Part shown: in pieces, positions 20,594-31,523 of the stretch
Numbering within the stretch: position 1 is the first letter of the stretch
How the letters are laid out: the number at the start of each line of letters is the position of its first letter
From: Desmodus rotundus
Lineage: Eukaryota; Chordata; Mammalia; Chiroptera; Phyllostomidae
DNA: 64,000 bases
Direction of reading: 5' to 3'
NCBI RefSeq assembly: GCF_022682495.2
Contig: NC_071395.1
Coordinates: 58,915,242-58,979,241, forward strand
Notes under the pieces: model-generated
What the model saw: only the letters and a program-made list of their open reading frames with translations
Told to the model about the DNA's origin: nothing
Databases searched by the model: none
Translations under genes and position numbers: made by a program

Positions 20594-22419
20594 TTTTTTT
20601 TTTTAATATATTTATTGATTATGCTATTACAGTTGTCCCATTTCCCCCCCCACTCCACTCCATCCTGCCCATCCCCCTCCCTCCTACATTCCCCCCCTAT
20701 AGTTCATGTCCATAGGTCATACTTATAAGTTCTTTGGCTTCTACATTTCCTACACTATTTTTACCCTCCCCCTGTCTATTTTCCACCTATCATCTATGCT
20801 ACTTATTCTCTGTACCTTTCCCCCTCTCTCCCCCTCCCACTCCCTTAATGACAACCCTCATGTTCTAGTTGTTTGCCTAGTTTGCTCTCGTTTTTGTTTT
20901 ATGTGTGGCCGTTAATAACTGTGAGTTTGCTGTCATTTTTACTGTTCCAATTTTTGATCTTCTTTTTCTTAGGTAACTCCCTTTAACATTTCATATAATA
21001 AGGGCTTGGTGATGATGAGCTTCTTTAACTTGACCTTATCTGAGAAGCACTTTATCTTCCCTTCCATTCTAAGTGATAGCTTTGCTGGATACAGTAATCT
21101 TGGATGTAGGTCCTTGCGTTTAATCTTGGGTAATGTAATTATGATGTGCCTTGGTGTGTTCCTCCTTGGGTCCAGCTTCTTTGGGACTCTCTGAGCTTCC
21201 TGGACTTCCTGGAAGTCTATTTCCTTTGCCAGATTAGGGAAGTTCTCCGTCATTATTTGTTCAAATAAGTTTTCAATTTTTTGTTCTTCCTCTTCTCCTT
21301 CTGGCACCCCTATAATTCGGATGTGGGAACGTTTCAAGGCGTCCGGAAGGTTCCTAAGCCTCTCCTCATTTTTCCAAGTTCTTGTTTCTTCATTCTTTTC
21401 TGTTTGGATGTTTGTTTCTTCCTTCTGGTCCACACCATTGATTTGAGTCCCAGTTTCTTTCTCATCACTATTGGTTCCCTGTGCATTTTCCTTTGTTTCT
21501 CCTAGCATAGGCTTCATTTTTTCATCTGTTTTTCGAATAGATTCAACCAAGTCTGTGAGCATATTGATAACCAGTGCTTTGAACTGTGCATCCGTTAGGT
21601 TGGCTATCTCTTCGTCGCTTAGTTGTATTTTTTCTGGAGCTTTGAAGTGTTCTGTCATTTGGGCCATTTTTTTTTTTTTTTTGTCTTGGCGCGTCTGTTA
21701 CTTTAAGGGGCGGAGCCTTAGGTGTTCACCAGGGCGGGGGTAACGCTGGTCGCTGAGCTGTGACGCTGTACGAGGGGGAGGGGCCGAGTGGGAGCAATGG
21801 CGCCCGCCTCACTCTCCTCCGGATTTCAATCCTTCACTCTGCTACCCACAATCAAACTGGGCCCCTCTGGTGCTGGTTCCCGAGTAAGTGGGCCTGTGCA
21901 CACTCTAGGCCCCTGTGGGTCTCTCCAACAACCTCTCCTGTGAGGCTGGGAGTCTCTCCTGCTGCCGCCCCAACCCCCAGGGGCGCTTTCAATCAGAGGT
22001 TTCAGGCTTTATTTCCTGGAGCTGGAGCCCTGGGTTGCGCGGTCTGCTCCCTGCCGTTCGTCAGGTTTATCTGTGGGCAAATTTGGTGCCGCGGGGTGCT
22101 ACCCGCTGCTCTGCCTGCCCCACTCTCCGCCACTCTGAGTCTGGCCCTCTCGGTTTATCTGCGCAGATGTGGGTCCGCAGGGTCTGTTAGTGCTCGGACT
22201 GTCTGCGCCATTTGTCCCACACTCCGCCAGTCTCAGTCCCGCCACAGCCACGCGAGTCCTCTCCACCCCGGTGCCCGTCTCCGCCCCTCCTACCAGTCTG
22301 GATGAATGGTTATTTTCTATTTTCTTGGTGTTGGTCCCCCTTGCTGTTCGATTCTCTGTCAGTTCTGGTTGTGCGAGGAGGCGCAGTGTGTCTACCTACG
22401 CCGCCATCTTGGTTCTCCC
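20594..22419 (-). mobile_element. HAL1-like half-LINE, copy E (full length, inverted)
   Basis: Minus-strand element bounded by identical GAAATGTCTACTTTA at 20579-20593 and 22420-22434. The 5' tip reads GGGAGAACCAAGATGGCGGC in sense, with the YY1-like site at 22400-22410. ORF1 is open at 20969-21667 and ORF2 is absent. It shares the 47-codon ORF1 deletion with copy D and lies tail-to-tail with it, 126 bp away. Confidence 0.88.
20969..21667 (-). CDS. HAL1 ORF1p-like protein, deletion form (copy E)
   Basis: An uninterrupted 232-codon frame starting MAQMTEHFKAPEK. The arrangement is as in copy D, with LPKIKRK joined directly to DLHPRLLYPAKL, so the two copies descend from one deleted source rather than from independent deletions. 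Differences from copy D are scattered substitutions and one extra codon in the EQIMTEN stretch. Probable RNA-binding function only. Confidence 0.72.
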   Translation of the reverse strand: MAQMTEHFKAPEKIQLSDEEIANLTDAQFKALVINMLTDLVESIRKTDEKMKPMLGETKENAQGTNSDEKETGTQINGVDQKEETNIQTEKNEETRTWKNEERLRNLPDALKRSHIRIIGVPEGEEEEQKIENLFEQIMTENFPNLAKEIDFQEVQEAQRVPKKLDPRRNTPRHIIITLPKIKRKDLHPRLLYPAKLSLRMEGKIKCFSDKVKLKKLIITKPLLYEMLKGVT

Positions 22420-22434
22420 GAAATGTCTACTTTA

Positions 22435-23514
22435 GTATAAAATTACACAGGCACTATGGGTAAAGTGGGCTGCATTTGAACATTAGCATAGGTTGCTTCA
22501 CTCTGTAAATTTCAGTTGTGTAACTGGTTGTTAGCCATGATTACTTGACTTTAGGATGCTTGTCTTTCAACCCAGGTATGAGTCTACTGATCTTTGCTTT
22601 ACCCAACAAAATGGTTTGCAACAGAGCCATTGCTTTCAGTGAGCCTCCTCTTTGTTTAAGTCAGTACTTGTCTTCAGTTTTACCTTTCCTTGAGCCTGTA
22701 TATTGACCCTTTTATTCTTGACTCTTTTCTACTTAATTCCCATGCATTCAGAAGCAGGAAATTAGTGTTGGCAGTTCCTTAAATAAAGTCTTATATCTCT
22801 CTAAAGAGGGAAGGGGGTTGGGAGGTGGGCAAAGTGGAGGCAAAAGACTAAAAAAATTCTACATATTTTTACCTTTCAGATTAAAATGCATATTTTAACT
22901 AATAAAGGATCTAGTTAGGATACACAACCTTCGTCTTTGTTGTGAATATTTTATCTCCTACTAATCTTTGTATTAATAACTAGAATCAATTTGAAGCTAT
23001 TAGAACACTATCATTTTCTGAATATAATAACCATGATTTCTTAATACAACTCTGAAGAATTGATATCCTACAAAAATAGGGGGGAAAGTTTTCTTGATGA
23101 GAATTCATGGTCTGTAAATATCTCACAACAATTGCTTTAATATTCCATGGAGTACCCACACTTTAACATAACCAAATTGTTATTAATTATTGTAGTTTGT
23201 ATAACTTGATCATCTACATCCTTGAAATTGAAAGCAATCTTTGCTTGATTCACAGAGATTACCTTAATTTCTGTATACATTATTAAATGCCAATATTCAC
23301 TTTGTAATGTATTATTGCTCTATAAATGCATGTTTAAACTGAAACCAGACTTGTGCTTTAATGATATGCACCATTGATTATAATCTGTTGCATCTTTTAC
23401 CAAAATAGCAAAATTTTGGAATAAGTAGAATATGCTTAGTAAGTTTGTGCATATATATGTATGTGTAAAAATACATGTGAAATATATATATATATATGTA
23501 TATTTTACATACAA
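22435..23514. other. Unassigned stretch downstream of the OR pseudogene
   Basis: Apparently single-copy AT-rich DNA. A short purine tract is at about 22804-22850 and a TA-rich microsatellite at 23470-23505. No exon-like frame or repeat head is recognised. Confidence 0.4.
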
Positions 23515-23723
23515 GGAAATTCAACATTTTAATGTACAGAGTTTGGTGATTTTAATAGATTCACAGATGTGTACAAACATTAATATAATTTAATTCCAAA
23601 CATTTTTATCTTCCCCCCAAAAGCACACCCATACCCATTAACTTTCATTTCTCATTTTCTCCTCCCCAACACTCAAGTTAGTGATTTTTCCTCAGAGTTT
23701 TGCCTATTTAGGACATTATATAA

Positions 23724-23888
23724 TGGGAGGAACAGGGGAAGGTCTATCAAGGAAGATGTATAAAGGACATATGGACAAAGACAAATGGGATAGGTTCAAG
23801 GGTAGGAGGTGAGGATGGGTGGGGTGGAGCAGGGGGCCGAGGTACAATGAAAATGGAGAAAACTGTACTTGAACAACAATAAAAAAAT
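23724..23888 (+). mobile_element. Short L1 3'-end insertion
   Basis: Sense-strand 3' UTR of a younger L1 (GGACATATGGACAAAG, G-rich stretch, ACTGTACTTGAACAACAATA, A tail) interrupting the ancient antisense L1. Only a short AATGG-like flank repeat is visible. Confidence 0.7.
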
Positions 23889-24201
23889 GGAACCATATAA
23901 TATATGTGATATTTTGTGACTGACTTTTCTCATTTAACATAATGTTTTTAAGGTTCATGTTGAAGCATGTATCAGTATTTCATTCATTTATATTAATAAA
24001 TAATATTCCATTGTAAAGTTATACCATATTTTGTTTATTCACTCAACGATTGACATTTTGGTGATTCATGATACTTTACAAACATTTTTTTAATCCTCAC
24101 CTGAGGATATGTCTTTTTAATTAATTTTAGAAAGAGAGGAATGGAGAGAGAGAGAAGACAGAGAGAGAGGAACAACAATGTGAGAGAGAAACATCAATTG
24201 G

Positions 24202-26358
24202 CATAAACAAAAAGAAAGACAAAAATCACATGATCATATCAATAGATGCAGAAAAAGCATTTGATAATGTACAGCACATATGTATGATCAAAACAATCAG
24301 CAAAGTGGGAGTAGAGGGAGCTTACCTCAACTTAATAAAGGCCACATACAAGAAACCACAGCCAACATCATACAAAAACTAAAAGCTTTCCCACTAAGAT
24401 CAGGAACAAGACAAGGATGTCTGCTTCCCCCTCTTTCATTCAACATACTATTGGAAGTCCTAGCCATAGCGATCAGACAAGAAAAAGAAATAAAAGGCAT
24501 TGAAATTAGAAAGGAGGAAGTAAAAATGTAATTGTTTGCAGATGACAAGGTAGTGTGCATAGAAAACCATATAAACTCCACCAAAAAATTACTAGACCTA
24601 GTAAGTGTATTTGGGAAAACAGCGAGATATAAAGTTAATATTAAACAACTTAAGGCATTTTTGTACACCAACCAAGAAATGCCAGAAACAGAGGTCAGGA
24701 AAAAATATCCCTTTGCTATGATAACAAGGAAAATAAAGTGCCTAAGACTAAACCTAACCAAGGAGGTAAAAGATCTGTACTCAGAAAACTACACAACAAT
24801 GAAGAAAGAAATTAAGGAAGACACTAATAAATAGAAGCGTACACCATATTCGTGGATTGGAAGACTTAACATCATCAAAATGCCCATAGTATCCAAAGCA
24901 ATTTATAGATTGAATGCCAATCTATACCAATGAAATACCAATGACATATTTCACAGACATAGAACAAACATTTCAGAAATTTATATGGAACCATAAATGA
25001 CACTGAATAGCCACAGCAATTTTGAGAAAGAAGAACAAAGCTGGAGGGGTCAAAATATATGATATAAAACTATATTAGAAGGCCACAGTAATCAAGACAG
25101 TCTGGTTCTGGCATAAGAACAGACACATAGATCAGTGGAACAGAGAGAGAACCCCAAAATAAACCCATATCTCCATGGTCAATTAATATTTGACAAAGAG
25201 GGCAGAAGAAGAGAATGGAGTAAAAACAGTCTCTTCAACAAATGGTGTTGGGAGATCTGGACAACTACGTGTAAAAAAATGAAACTCGACGACCAACTTA
25301 CACAATACACAAAAATAAACTCAAGATGGATAAAAGTCTTAAATATAAGTTGCAACACCATAAATTTTATTGTTGCTCAAGTACAGTTTTCTGCCTTTTT
25401 CCCCTCCTCTCCCCGCTACCCCAACCATCCCCACCTCCCTCCCCTGCTTCCTCCACCTCTTGGTTTTGTCCATGTGTCCTTTATAGTTGTTCCTGAAAAC
25501 CCTTCACCCTTCCCCCCATTATCCCCCCCATCTCCCCTCTGGTTAATGTCCGTTTGTTCTTAATTTCAATGTCTGTAAAAACTGTACTTGAACAACAATA
25601 CAATTTTTTAAAATGGGGAAAAAAACCCACAATGAGATACCACTTCACACCTGTCATCATAAATGAATCAACAAACAACAAGTGTGGTGAGGTTGTGGAG
25701 AAAAGGGAACCCTACTACACTCTTGGTGGGAATGCAGACTGGTGCAGCCACTGTGGAAAACAGTATGGAATTTCCTCAGAAAACTAAAAATGGAAATACC
25801 TTTTGACCTGGCAATTCCACCACTGGGAACATATCCTAAGAATCCTGAAACACAAATTCGAAAGAACCTATGCACCCCAATGTTCATAGCAGCACAATTT
25901 ATAATAGTCAAGTGCTGGAAGCAACCTGAGTGCCCATCAGTAAATGAGTGGATCAAAAACTGGTACATTTCATAGTGGAATACTACACAGCAGAAAGAAA
26001 GAAGGAGGTCTTACTCTTTGAGACAGCATAAATGGAACTGGAGAGCATTATGCTAATTGAAATAAGCCAGGTGGTGAAAGAAAAATACCATATGATCTCA
26101 CTTGTAAGTGGAACCTAATCAACAAAACAAACAAGGAAGTAAAATATAACCAGAGACACTGAAATAAAGAACAAATTGATGGTAACCAGAAGGGAAGGGG
26201 GAGAGGCATAACATAGGAAAGAAGGGGAAGGGTCATCAAGGAATATGTATCAAGAGCCCATGGACAAAGTCAAAGGGGGCAAGATTGAGGGTGAGAGTCA
26301 GGCTTGGGTGGGGTGGGGGAAAAATGGAGACAACTGTACTTGAACAACAATTTAAAAA
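24202..26358 (+). mobile_element. 5'-truncated L1 (ORF2 3' half) inside the SINE
   Basis: It starts within the ORF2 reverse transcriptase region, just before a segment with DAEKAFD, and runs to ACTTGAACAACAATTTAAAAAA. The FADD catalytic motif is at about 24537-24548 (FADDKVV), directly after a stop. Several frameshifts follow. Its TSD is AGAAACATCAATTGG: left copy 24187-24201, right copy cut by HAL1 copy F. It is non-functional. Confidence 0.8.
25364..25612. mobile_element. Small twin-primed L1 inside the truncated L1
   Basis: Antisense L1 3' UTR (ATTGTTGCTCAAGTACAGTT onward) to about 25573, then a switch to the sense terminus AAAACTGTACTTGAACAACA and an A-rich stretch. The opposed ends of one 3' UTR are the twin-priming signature. 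It interrupts the ORF2 homology of the L1 at 24202-26358. Confidence 0.7.
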
Positions 26359-26368
26359 AGAAACATCA

Positions 26369-28361
26369 GGAAGAACCAAGATGGCGGCGCATGTAGACAC
26401 ACTGCGCCTCCTCGCACAACCAGAACTGACAGAAAATCGAACAGCAAGGAAGTGCGACACCAAGGAAATAAAACATAAACATTCATCCAGACCGGTAGGA
26501 GGGGTGGAGACGGGCAGCAGGGGCGGAGAGGACTAGCGGGACAGAGACTGCAGAGTGTGGGACAAACGGGGCAGGCAGTCTGACCACTAGCAGACCCTGC
26601 GGCTCCACATTCACGCACAGATAAACCGAGAGGGCTGGACTCAGAGTGGCGGAGAACAGGACAGGCAGAGCAGTGGGTAGCACCCCGTGGCCCCACATTC
26701 TCGCACAGATAAACCGGACAAACGGCGGGGAGCTAAGCAGACCGCACAATCCAGGGCTCCAGCGCAGGGAAATAAAGCCTCAAACCTCTGATTGAAAGCG
26801 CCCGCCGTGAGGTTTAGGGCGGCAGCAGGAGAGACTCCCAGCCTCACAGGAGAGGTCGTTGGAGAGACCCACAGGGGCCTAGGGCAAGCACAAGCCCACC
26901 CACTCGGGAACCAGCACCAGAGGGGCCCAGTTTGATTGTGGGTAGCAGGGGGAGTGACTGAAATCCGGTGGAGAGAGGAGGGGGCGCTATTGCTCCCTCT
27001 TGGCCCCTCCCCCATGTATACCATCACAGCGCAGTGACCAGCATTACCTCGCCCAGGTGAACACCTAAGGCTCTGCCCCTTTAAGTAACAGACGCGCCAA
27101 GACCAAAAAAAGAAAAAATGGTCCAAATGACAGAACACTTCAAAGCTCCAGAAAAAATACAACTAAGTGAGGAAGAGATAGCCAACTTATCAGATGCACA
27201 GTTCAAAACACTGGTTATCGAGACACTCACAGAATTGGTTGAATCTGTTCGAAAACCAGATGAAAAAATGAAGCCTATGCTAAGAGAAACAAAGGAAAAT
27301 GTACCACTTCTCATAGTGATGAGAAGGATTTGAGGGGCTCAAATCAACGGTGTGGACCAGAAGGAAGAAAGAAACATCCAACCAGAAAAGAATGAAGAAA
27401 CAAGAATCCGGAAAAATGAGGAGAGGCTTAGGAACCTCCAGGACATCTTGAAACGTTCCAACATCCGAATTAGAGGGGTGCCAGAAGGAGAAGAGGAAGA
27501 ACAAAAAAATGAAAACTTATTTGAACAAATAATGAAGGAGAACTTCCCCAGTCTGGCAAAGGAAATAGACTTCCAGGAAGTCCAGGAAGCTCAGAGAGTC
27601 CCAAAGAAGCTGGACCCAAGGAGGAACACACCAAGGCACATCATAATTACATTACCCAAGATGAAACAGAAGGAGAGAATCTTAGAAGCAGCAAGAAAAA
27701 AGGACACAGTTACCTACAAAGGAGTTCCCATAAGACTGTCAGCTGATTTCTCCAAAGAGACCTTACAGGCAAGAAGGGACTGGCAAGAAGTATTCCAAGT
27801 CATGAAAGGCAAGGGCCTACATCCAAGATTACTGTATCCAGCAAAGCTATCATTTAGAATGGAAGGGAAGATAAAGTGCTTCTCAGATAAGGTCAAGTTA
27901 AAGGAGTTCATCATCACCAAGCCCTTATTATATGAAATGTTAAAGGGAATTACCTAAGAAAAAGAAGGTAAAAAATATGAACAGTAAAAATGACAGCAAA
28001 CTCACAGTTATTAATGACCGCACCTAAAACAAAAACAAGAGCAAACTAGGCAAACAACTAGAACAGGAACAGAACCATAGAGATGGAGATCACATGGAGG
28101 GTTGTCAATAGGGGAGTGGGAGAGGGAGAGGGGGGGAAAGGTACAGAGAATAAATAGCATAGATGATAGGTGGAAAATAGACAGAGGGAGGGTAAGAATA
28201 GTGTAGGAAATGTAGAAGCCAAAGAACTTATAAGTATGACCCATGGACATGAACTATAGGGGGGGAATGAGGGAGGGAGGGGGTGGGCAGGATGGAGTGG
28301 AGTGAGGGGGGGAATGGGAGAACTGTAATAGCATAATCAATAAATATATTAAAAAAAAGAG
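26369..28361 (+). mobile_element. HAL1-like half-LINE, copy F (full length)
   Basis: 5' tip GGAAGAACCAAGATGGCGGC with a YY1-like site at 26378-26388. GC-rich 5' region, A-rich run before ORF1, ORF1 at 27118-27957, purine-rich 3' UTR and end GCATAATCAATAAATATA plus A tail. TSD AGAAACATCA at 26359-26368 and 28362-28371. ORF1 has the complete C-terminal domain, so it belongs to a different lineage from copies D and E. ORF2 is absent. Confidence 0.88.
27118..27957 (+). pseudogene. HAL1 ORF1, split by a shared central stop (copy F)
   Basis: It opens MVQMTEHFKAPEK and continues to a TGA at about 27331-27333, where the block after ENV reads PLLIVMRRI-stop. A net -1/+1 change restores the downstream frame, which stays open from about 27352 to TAA at 27955-27957 with all later domains intact (GVPEGEEEEQ, ILEAARKK, ADFSKETLQARRDWQ, HPRLLYPAKL). 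Copy A has the same block base for base, so the lesion predates both insertions. Confidence 0.78.
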
Positions 28362-29101
28362 AGAAACATCAATTGGTTGCCTCCCATATGCACCCTGACT
28401 AGGGATTGAACCTGCAACCTAGTTACATTCCCTGACCCGGAATTGAACCCATAAGTTTTTGGTGTTTGGGATGACATTCCAACCAGCTGAGCCACCTGGC
28501 CAGGGCTATACAAAGTTTTTTATGAACACATGCTTTCCAATATCTTGAGTATATACCTAGGAGTAGAACTGCTTGATGATATGGTAACTTTATATTTAAC
28601 TTTTTGCAGAATTGCCAAACTTTCCAAAGTGGCTAACAAAGTTTGGATTTCTACGTTTAGTATAGTAGGGTTCCAAATTCTCTACATTATCATACATTCT
28701 TGTTGTTTTCTATTTTTCTTATACATTACAACCATCTACTAGGGTATAAAGTGGTATTTCATTGTGGTGTTGATTGGCATTTTTCAATAACTACCGATGA
28801 TATACATCTTTTTATGTGATTATTTTCATTTGAATATTTTCTTTGAGGAAATGTCCACCCAGATTCTTTGCTCATTTTTATGAGGTTATTTGTCCTTTTG
28901 TTGAGGTGGTAGCTTTGTTTATTTATAGTATTCTGGATATTAGACTCTAATCCACTCTATGATTTGCAATTCTTTTCTTTGTGAGTTGCCTATTTGCTTT
29001 ATTGATGATTTCCTTTACATTTTAATTTACAAATATGTTTTAATTTTTATGTATTCTAATGTATATATTTTTAGCATTTTATGGCTTATGTTTTTGTATA
29101 C

Positions 29102-29218
29102 TATGTAAGAAAAATTTAATACAAGGTCACAAAGATTAATATTTTATTTTTAGAGTTTTAAAGTCTCTAAAAATAAAATATTAATCTTTGTGACCTTGTA
29201 TTAAATTTTTCTTACATA
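29102..29218. repeat. 54-bp perfect inverted repeat with 9-nt loop
   Basis: Arms 29102-29155 and 29165-29218 are exact reverse complements, separated by TTTTAAAGT. The left arm is part of the ancient antisense L1 (AAGGTCACAAAGATT wording). The right arm is an inverted copy of it that directly abuts the 5' end of the next L1 insertion. Confidence 0.9.
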
Positions 29219-29552
29219 TGCTAAGTGAAATAAGCCAGGTGGTGAGGGACAAATACCATATGATCTCACCTTTAACTGGAACATAATCAACAAAAGAAAA
29301 AAGCAAACAAAATATAACCAGGGACATTGAAGTTAAGAACAATCTAACAATAGCCAGAGGGGAGTGGGGAGGGGGTAGTGGGGAGAGGGGCTTCCAGGAA
29401 CTACTATAAAGGACACATGGACAAAACCAAGGGGAAGGGTGGAGGTGGGGGAGGGAGGTGGGTTTGGCGGGGGTGGGGCGGAGGGGTGGGGAGAAAATGC
29501 AGACAACTGTAATTGAACAACAATAAAAAAAATAAAACTAAAAAAAAATAAA
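29219..29552 (+). mobile_element. 5'-truncated L1 3' end beside the palindrome
   Basis: Sense L1 from GCTAAGTGAAATAAGCCAGG through the G-rich 3' UTR to GTAATTGAACAACAATAAA and an A-rich tail. The ancient antisense L1 resumes after it with GAGGTAATTTGAGG. An inverted copy of the adjacent target DNA replaces a normal 5' junction. Confidence 0.8.
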
Positions 29553-30057
29553 CCACTTGAGGTAATTTGAGGTATTAGATAGTGGTCCAACTTCATTCTG
29601 TGCCTGTGGCTATCCAGTTGTTACAATACAATTTGTTGAAGGTACTATGCTTTACCCATTAAATTGTTTGGTACCGTTGTGAAAATGAGTTGAACACACA
29701 TGTATATATTTTCTCCTGGACTCCTAATTCTACTTCATATGTCTATACATTTACCCGTATGTTAATACTGCACTTCCTTGATTACTGTAGCCTCATTGCA
29801 AGTGAGAAGTCAGAAACTATGAGACCTCTAACTTTGGTCTTGTTGGTCCAGATTGTTTAGTCTACTGTGAATATCTTAAATTTCCATGTAAATTTTAAGA
29901 TCAGCTTGTCAATTTCTGAAATAGGATCAGCTGGGATTTTTTTATAGAGGTGGTATAGCATCTTTAGGTCACTTCGGGGAATTTTCCAATTTTACAATAA
30001 GCTATACAATTTGTAAGCACAAACTATGTTTGAACTTGTTTCTTTGTTTTAACTTTT

Positions 30058-30260
30058 CTATTTTTAAAGATTTTATTTATTTACTTTTAGAGAAAGGGAG
30101 TGAGAGGGAGAGAAACATCAATGTATGGTTGCCTCTCATGTGCCCCCAAGTGGGTACCTCACCTGCAACCCAGGCATGTGTCCTGAATGAGAATTAAACC
30201 AGTGACCCTTTGGTTCACAGGCCAGTACTCAATCCATTGATTGATACCAGCCAGGGCTAA
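30058..30260 (-). mobile_element. VES-type SINE
   Basis: Antisense tRNA-derived SINE: A/T-rich end, purine run, GAGAGAAACATCAATGTATG, then the tRNA-like head ending ACCAGCCAGGGC. It is inserted in the ancient L1. Confidence 0.75.
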
Positions 30261-30434
30261 TTGTTTTTCTTTTAATTTTTGTACTTTTTAGGTGTGCAAA
30301 TATTTTGTTAAATTTACTACTAAATATTTTATCCTTTTTGATGCCATTACAAATTGACTGTTACCTAAATTTAGTTCCCTAAAGTTCATTGCCAGTGTCA
30401 ATGTGTCTGACATGCAAATAATTGTGCATGTGTT

Positions 30435-31035
30435 GAAATCTCATGTTTATTTGTCTTTCCCTTTTTAAGCCTTTTATATACTTTACAATCATCTTTATGA
30501 AGATAGTTTCTTTAGTGACTACGGAACTCAATATCTACTCATCATCGTTCACTTTCAGATCTATATCTTTATGGTTTGGGTCCCTGAAGTCACCTGGGAT
30601 ATCATGCTCTGCTTTTTCACATATATTTATGGTTCTCCTGATAAATATATTTTGAAGCATAATCATCAAACAATTCCAGAAATATTTAGCTCATCACCAC
30701 CTCATACTTTTGCCTAATTTCATTGTTTCTAAAACAAATATGACACTTCAGTACTCCTTTCTGTCTGTTATACTGTAAGGTTAAAAACTCTGCAGTCAGA
30801 AGCCTATGTTCACAACTCAGGTTTGTCGCTGGACATGTAACCAGGGGTAAATTAATATACTAGCTATTCCTGAATATCTATCTGTCCAATGAGATGAGAA
30901 TGATGGAATGATCAGAGGACTAAATAAGCTCAGAACTCTGAGGCACTAAGAAAAGTTTCTTTAACATAAAAGTACTTCATAAGAATGAGGTTGTTTATCA
31001 TTGTGGGACTAAAGGTACTGATGTTCAATGTTTCT
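30435..31035. other. Unique stretch with a probable MIR SINE remnant
   Basis: About 30790-30955 follows the order of a MIR element: a CTGCAGTCAGAAGCC-like head, CACAACTCAGG, a CCAATGAGATGAGAATGATG core and ATAAGCTCAGAACTCTGAGGC near the 3' end. It is old and diverged. The rest is AT-rich with no gene seen. Confidence 0.5.
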
Positions 31036-31482
31036 TTCCCATTTTTAAAATTTATTGTTGCTCAAATATAGTTATCTGCCTTTTTCCCCTACCACTGCCC
31101 CCGACCCTAGCCATTCCCATCTCCATCCCCTGATTCCAACTCCCCTTGGTTTTGTCCATGTACCCTATACAGTTGTTCCAGAAAACTCTTCCCCATTTCC
31201 CCCATTATCCCTTCCCACCTCTCCTCTGGTTACTATCCGTTTGTTCTTAATTTCAATGTCTCTGGTTATATTTTGCTTGTTTCTTTGTTTTGTTGATTAG
31301 GTTCCTGTTAAAGGTGAGATCATATGGTATTTTTCTTTCACCACCTGTCTTATTTCAAATAGCATAATGCTCTCCAGTTCCATCCATGTTGTCCCAAATG
31401 GGATAGTAGCTCCTTCTTTCTTTCTGCTGCATAGTATTCCATTGCGTAAGTGTACATAGTTTTTTTTTTTTTTTTTTTTTTT

Positions 31483-31523
31483 GGTAAGCAATATTTTATT
31501 TTATTTTACTTTATTTTTTTTAA
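31483..31523 (-). other. Possible short 3' transduction in the L1 tail
   Basis: In sense, the L1 terminus CAACTGTAATTGAATAACAA is followed by an A-rich stretch, then ATATTGCTTACC, then a second pure poly(A) of about 22 nt. Two tails separated by unique bases are the usual mark of read-through into 3' flanking DNA at the source locus. Confidence 0.5.

Larger units (their letters stand above)
24088..28508 (-). mobile_element. VES-type SINE split by L1 and HAL1 insertions
   Basis: The 3' part of an antisense tRNA-derived SINE is at 24088-24201, ending GAGAGAAACATCAATTGG. The same phrase recurs at 28361-28378 and continues into the tRNA-related head (to CCACCTGGCCAGGGC at about 28508). The L1 at 24202-26358 and HAL1 copy F at 26369-28361 separate the two halves. 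The SINE wording matches the VES family of bats, as I recall it. Confidence 0.75.
23515..30430 (-). mobile_element. Ancient L1, fragmented by younger insertions
   Basis: Antisense L1 sequence visible in pieces: 23515-23723, 23889-24090, 28509-29164, 29553-30055 and 30262-30430. Phrases such as TATACCTAGGAGTAGAACTG and GGTCCAACTTCATTCT are ORF2 3'-part wording typical of older mammalian L1s. All reading frames are decayed. It is the base layer into which the SINE, L1 and palindromic insertions described here went. Confidence 0.7.
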
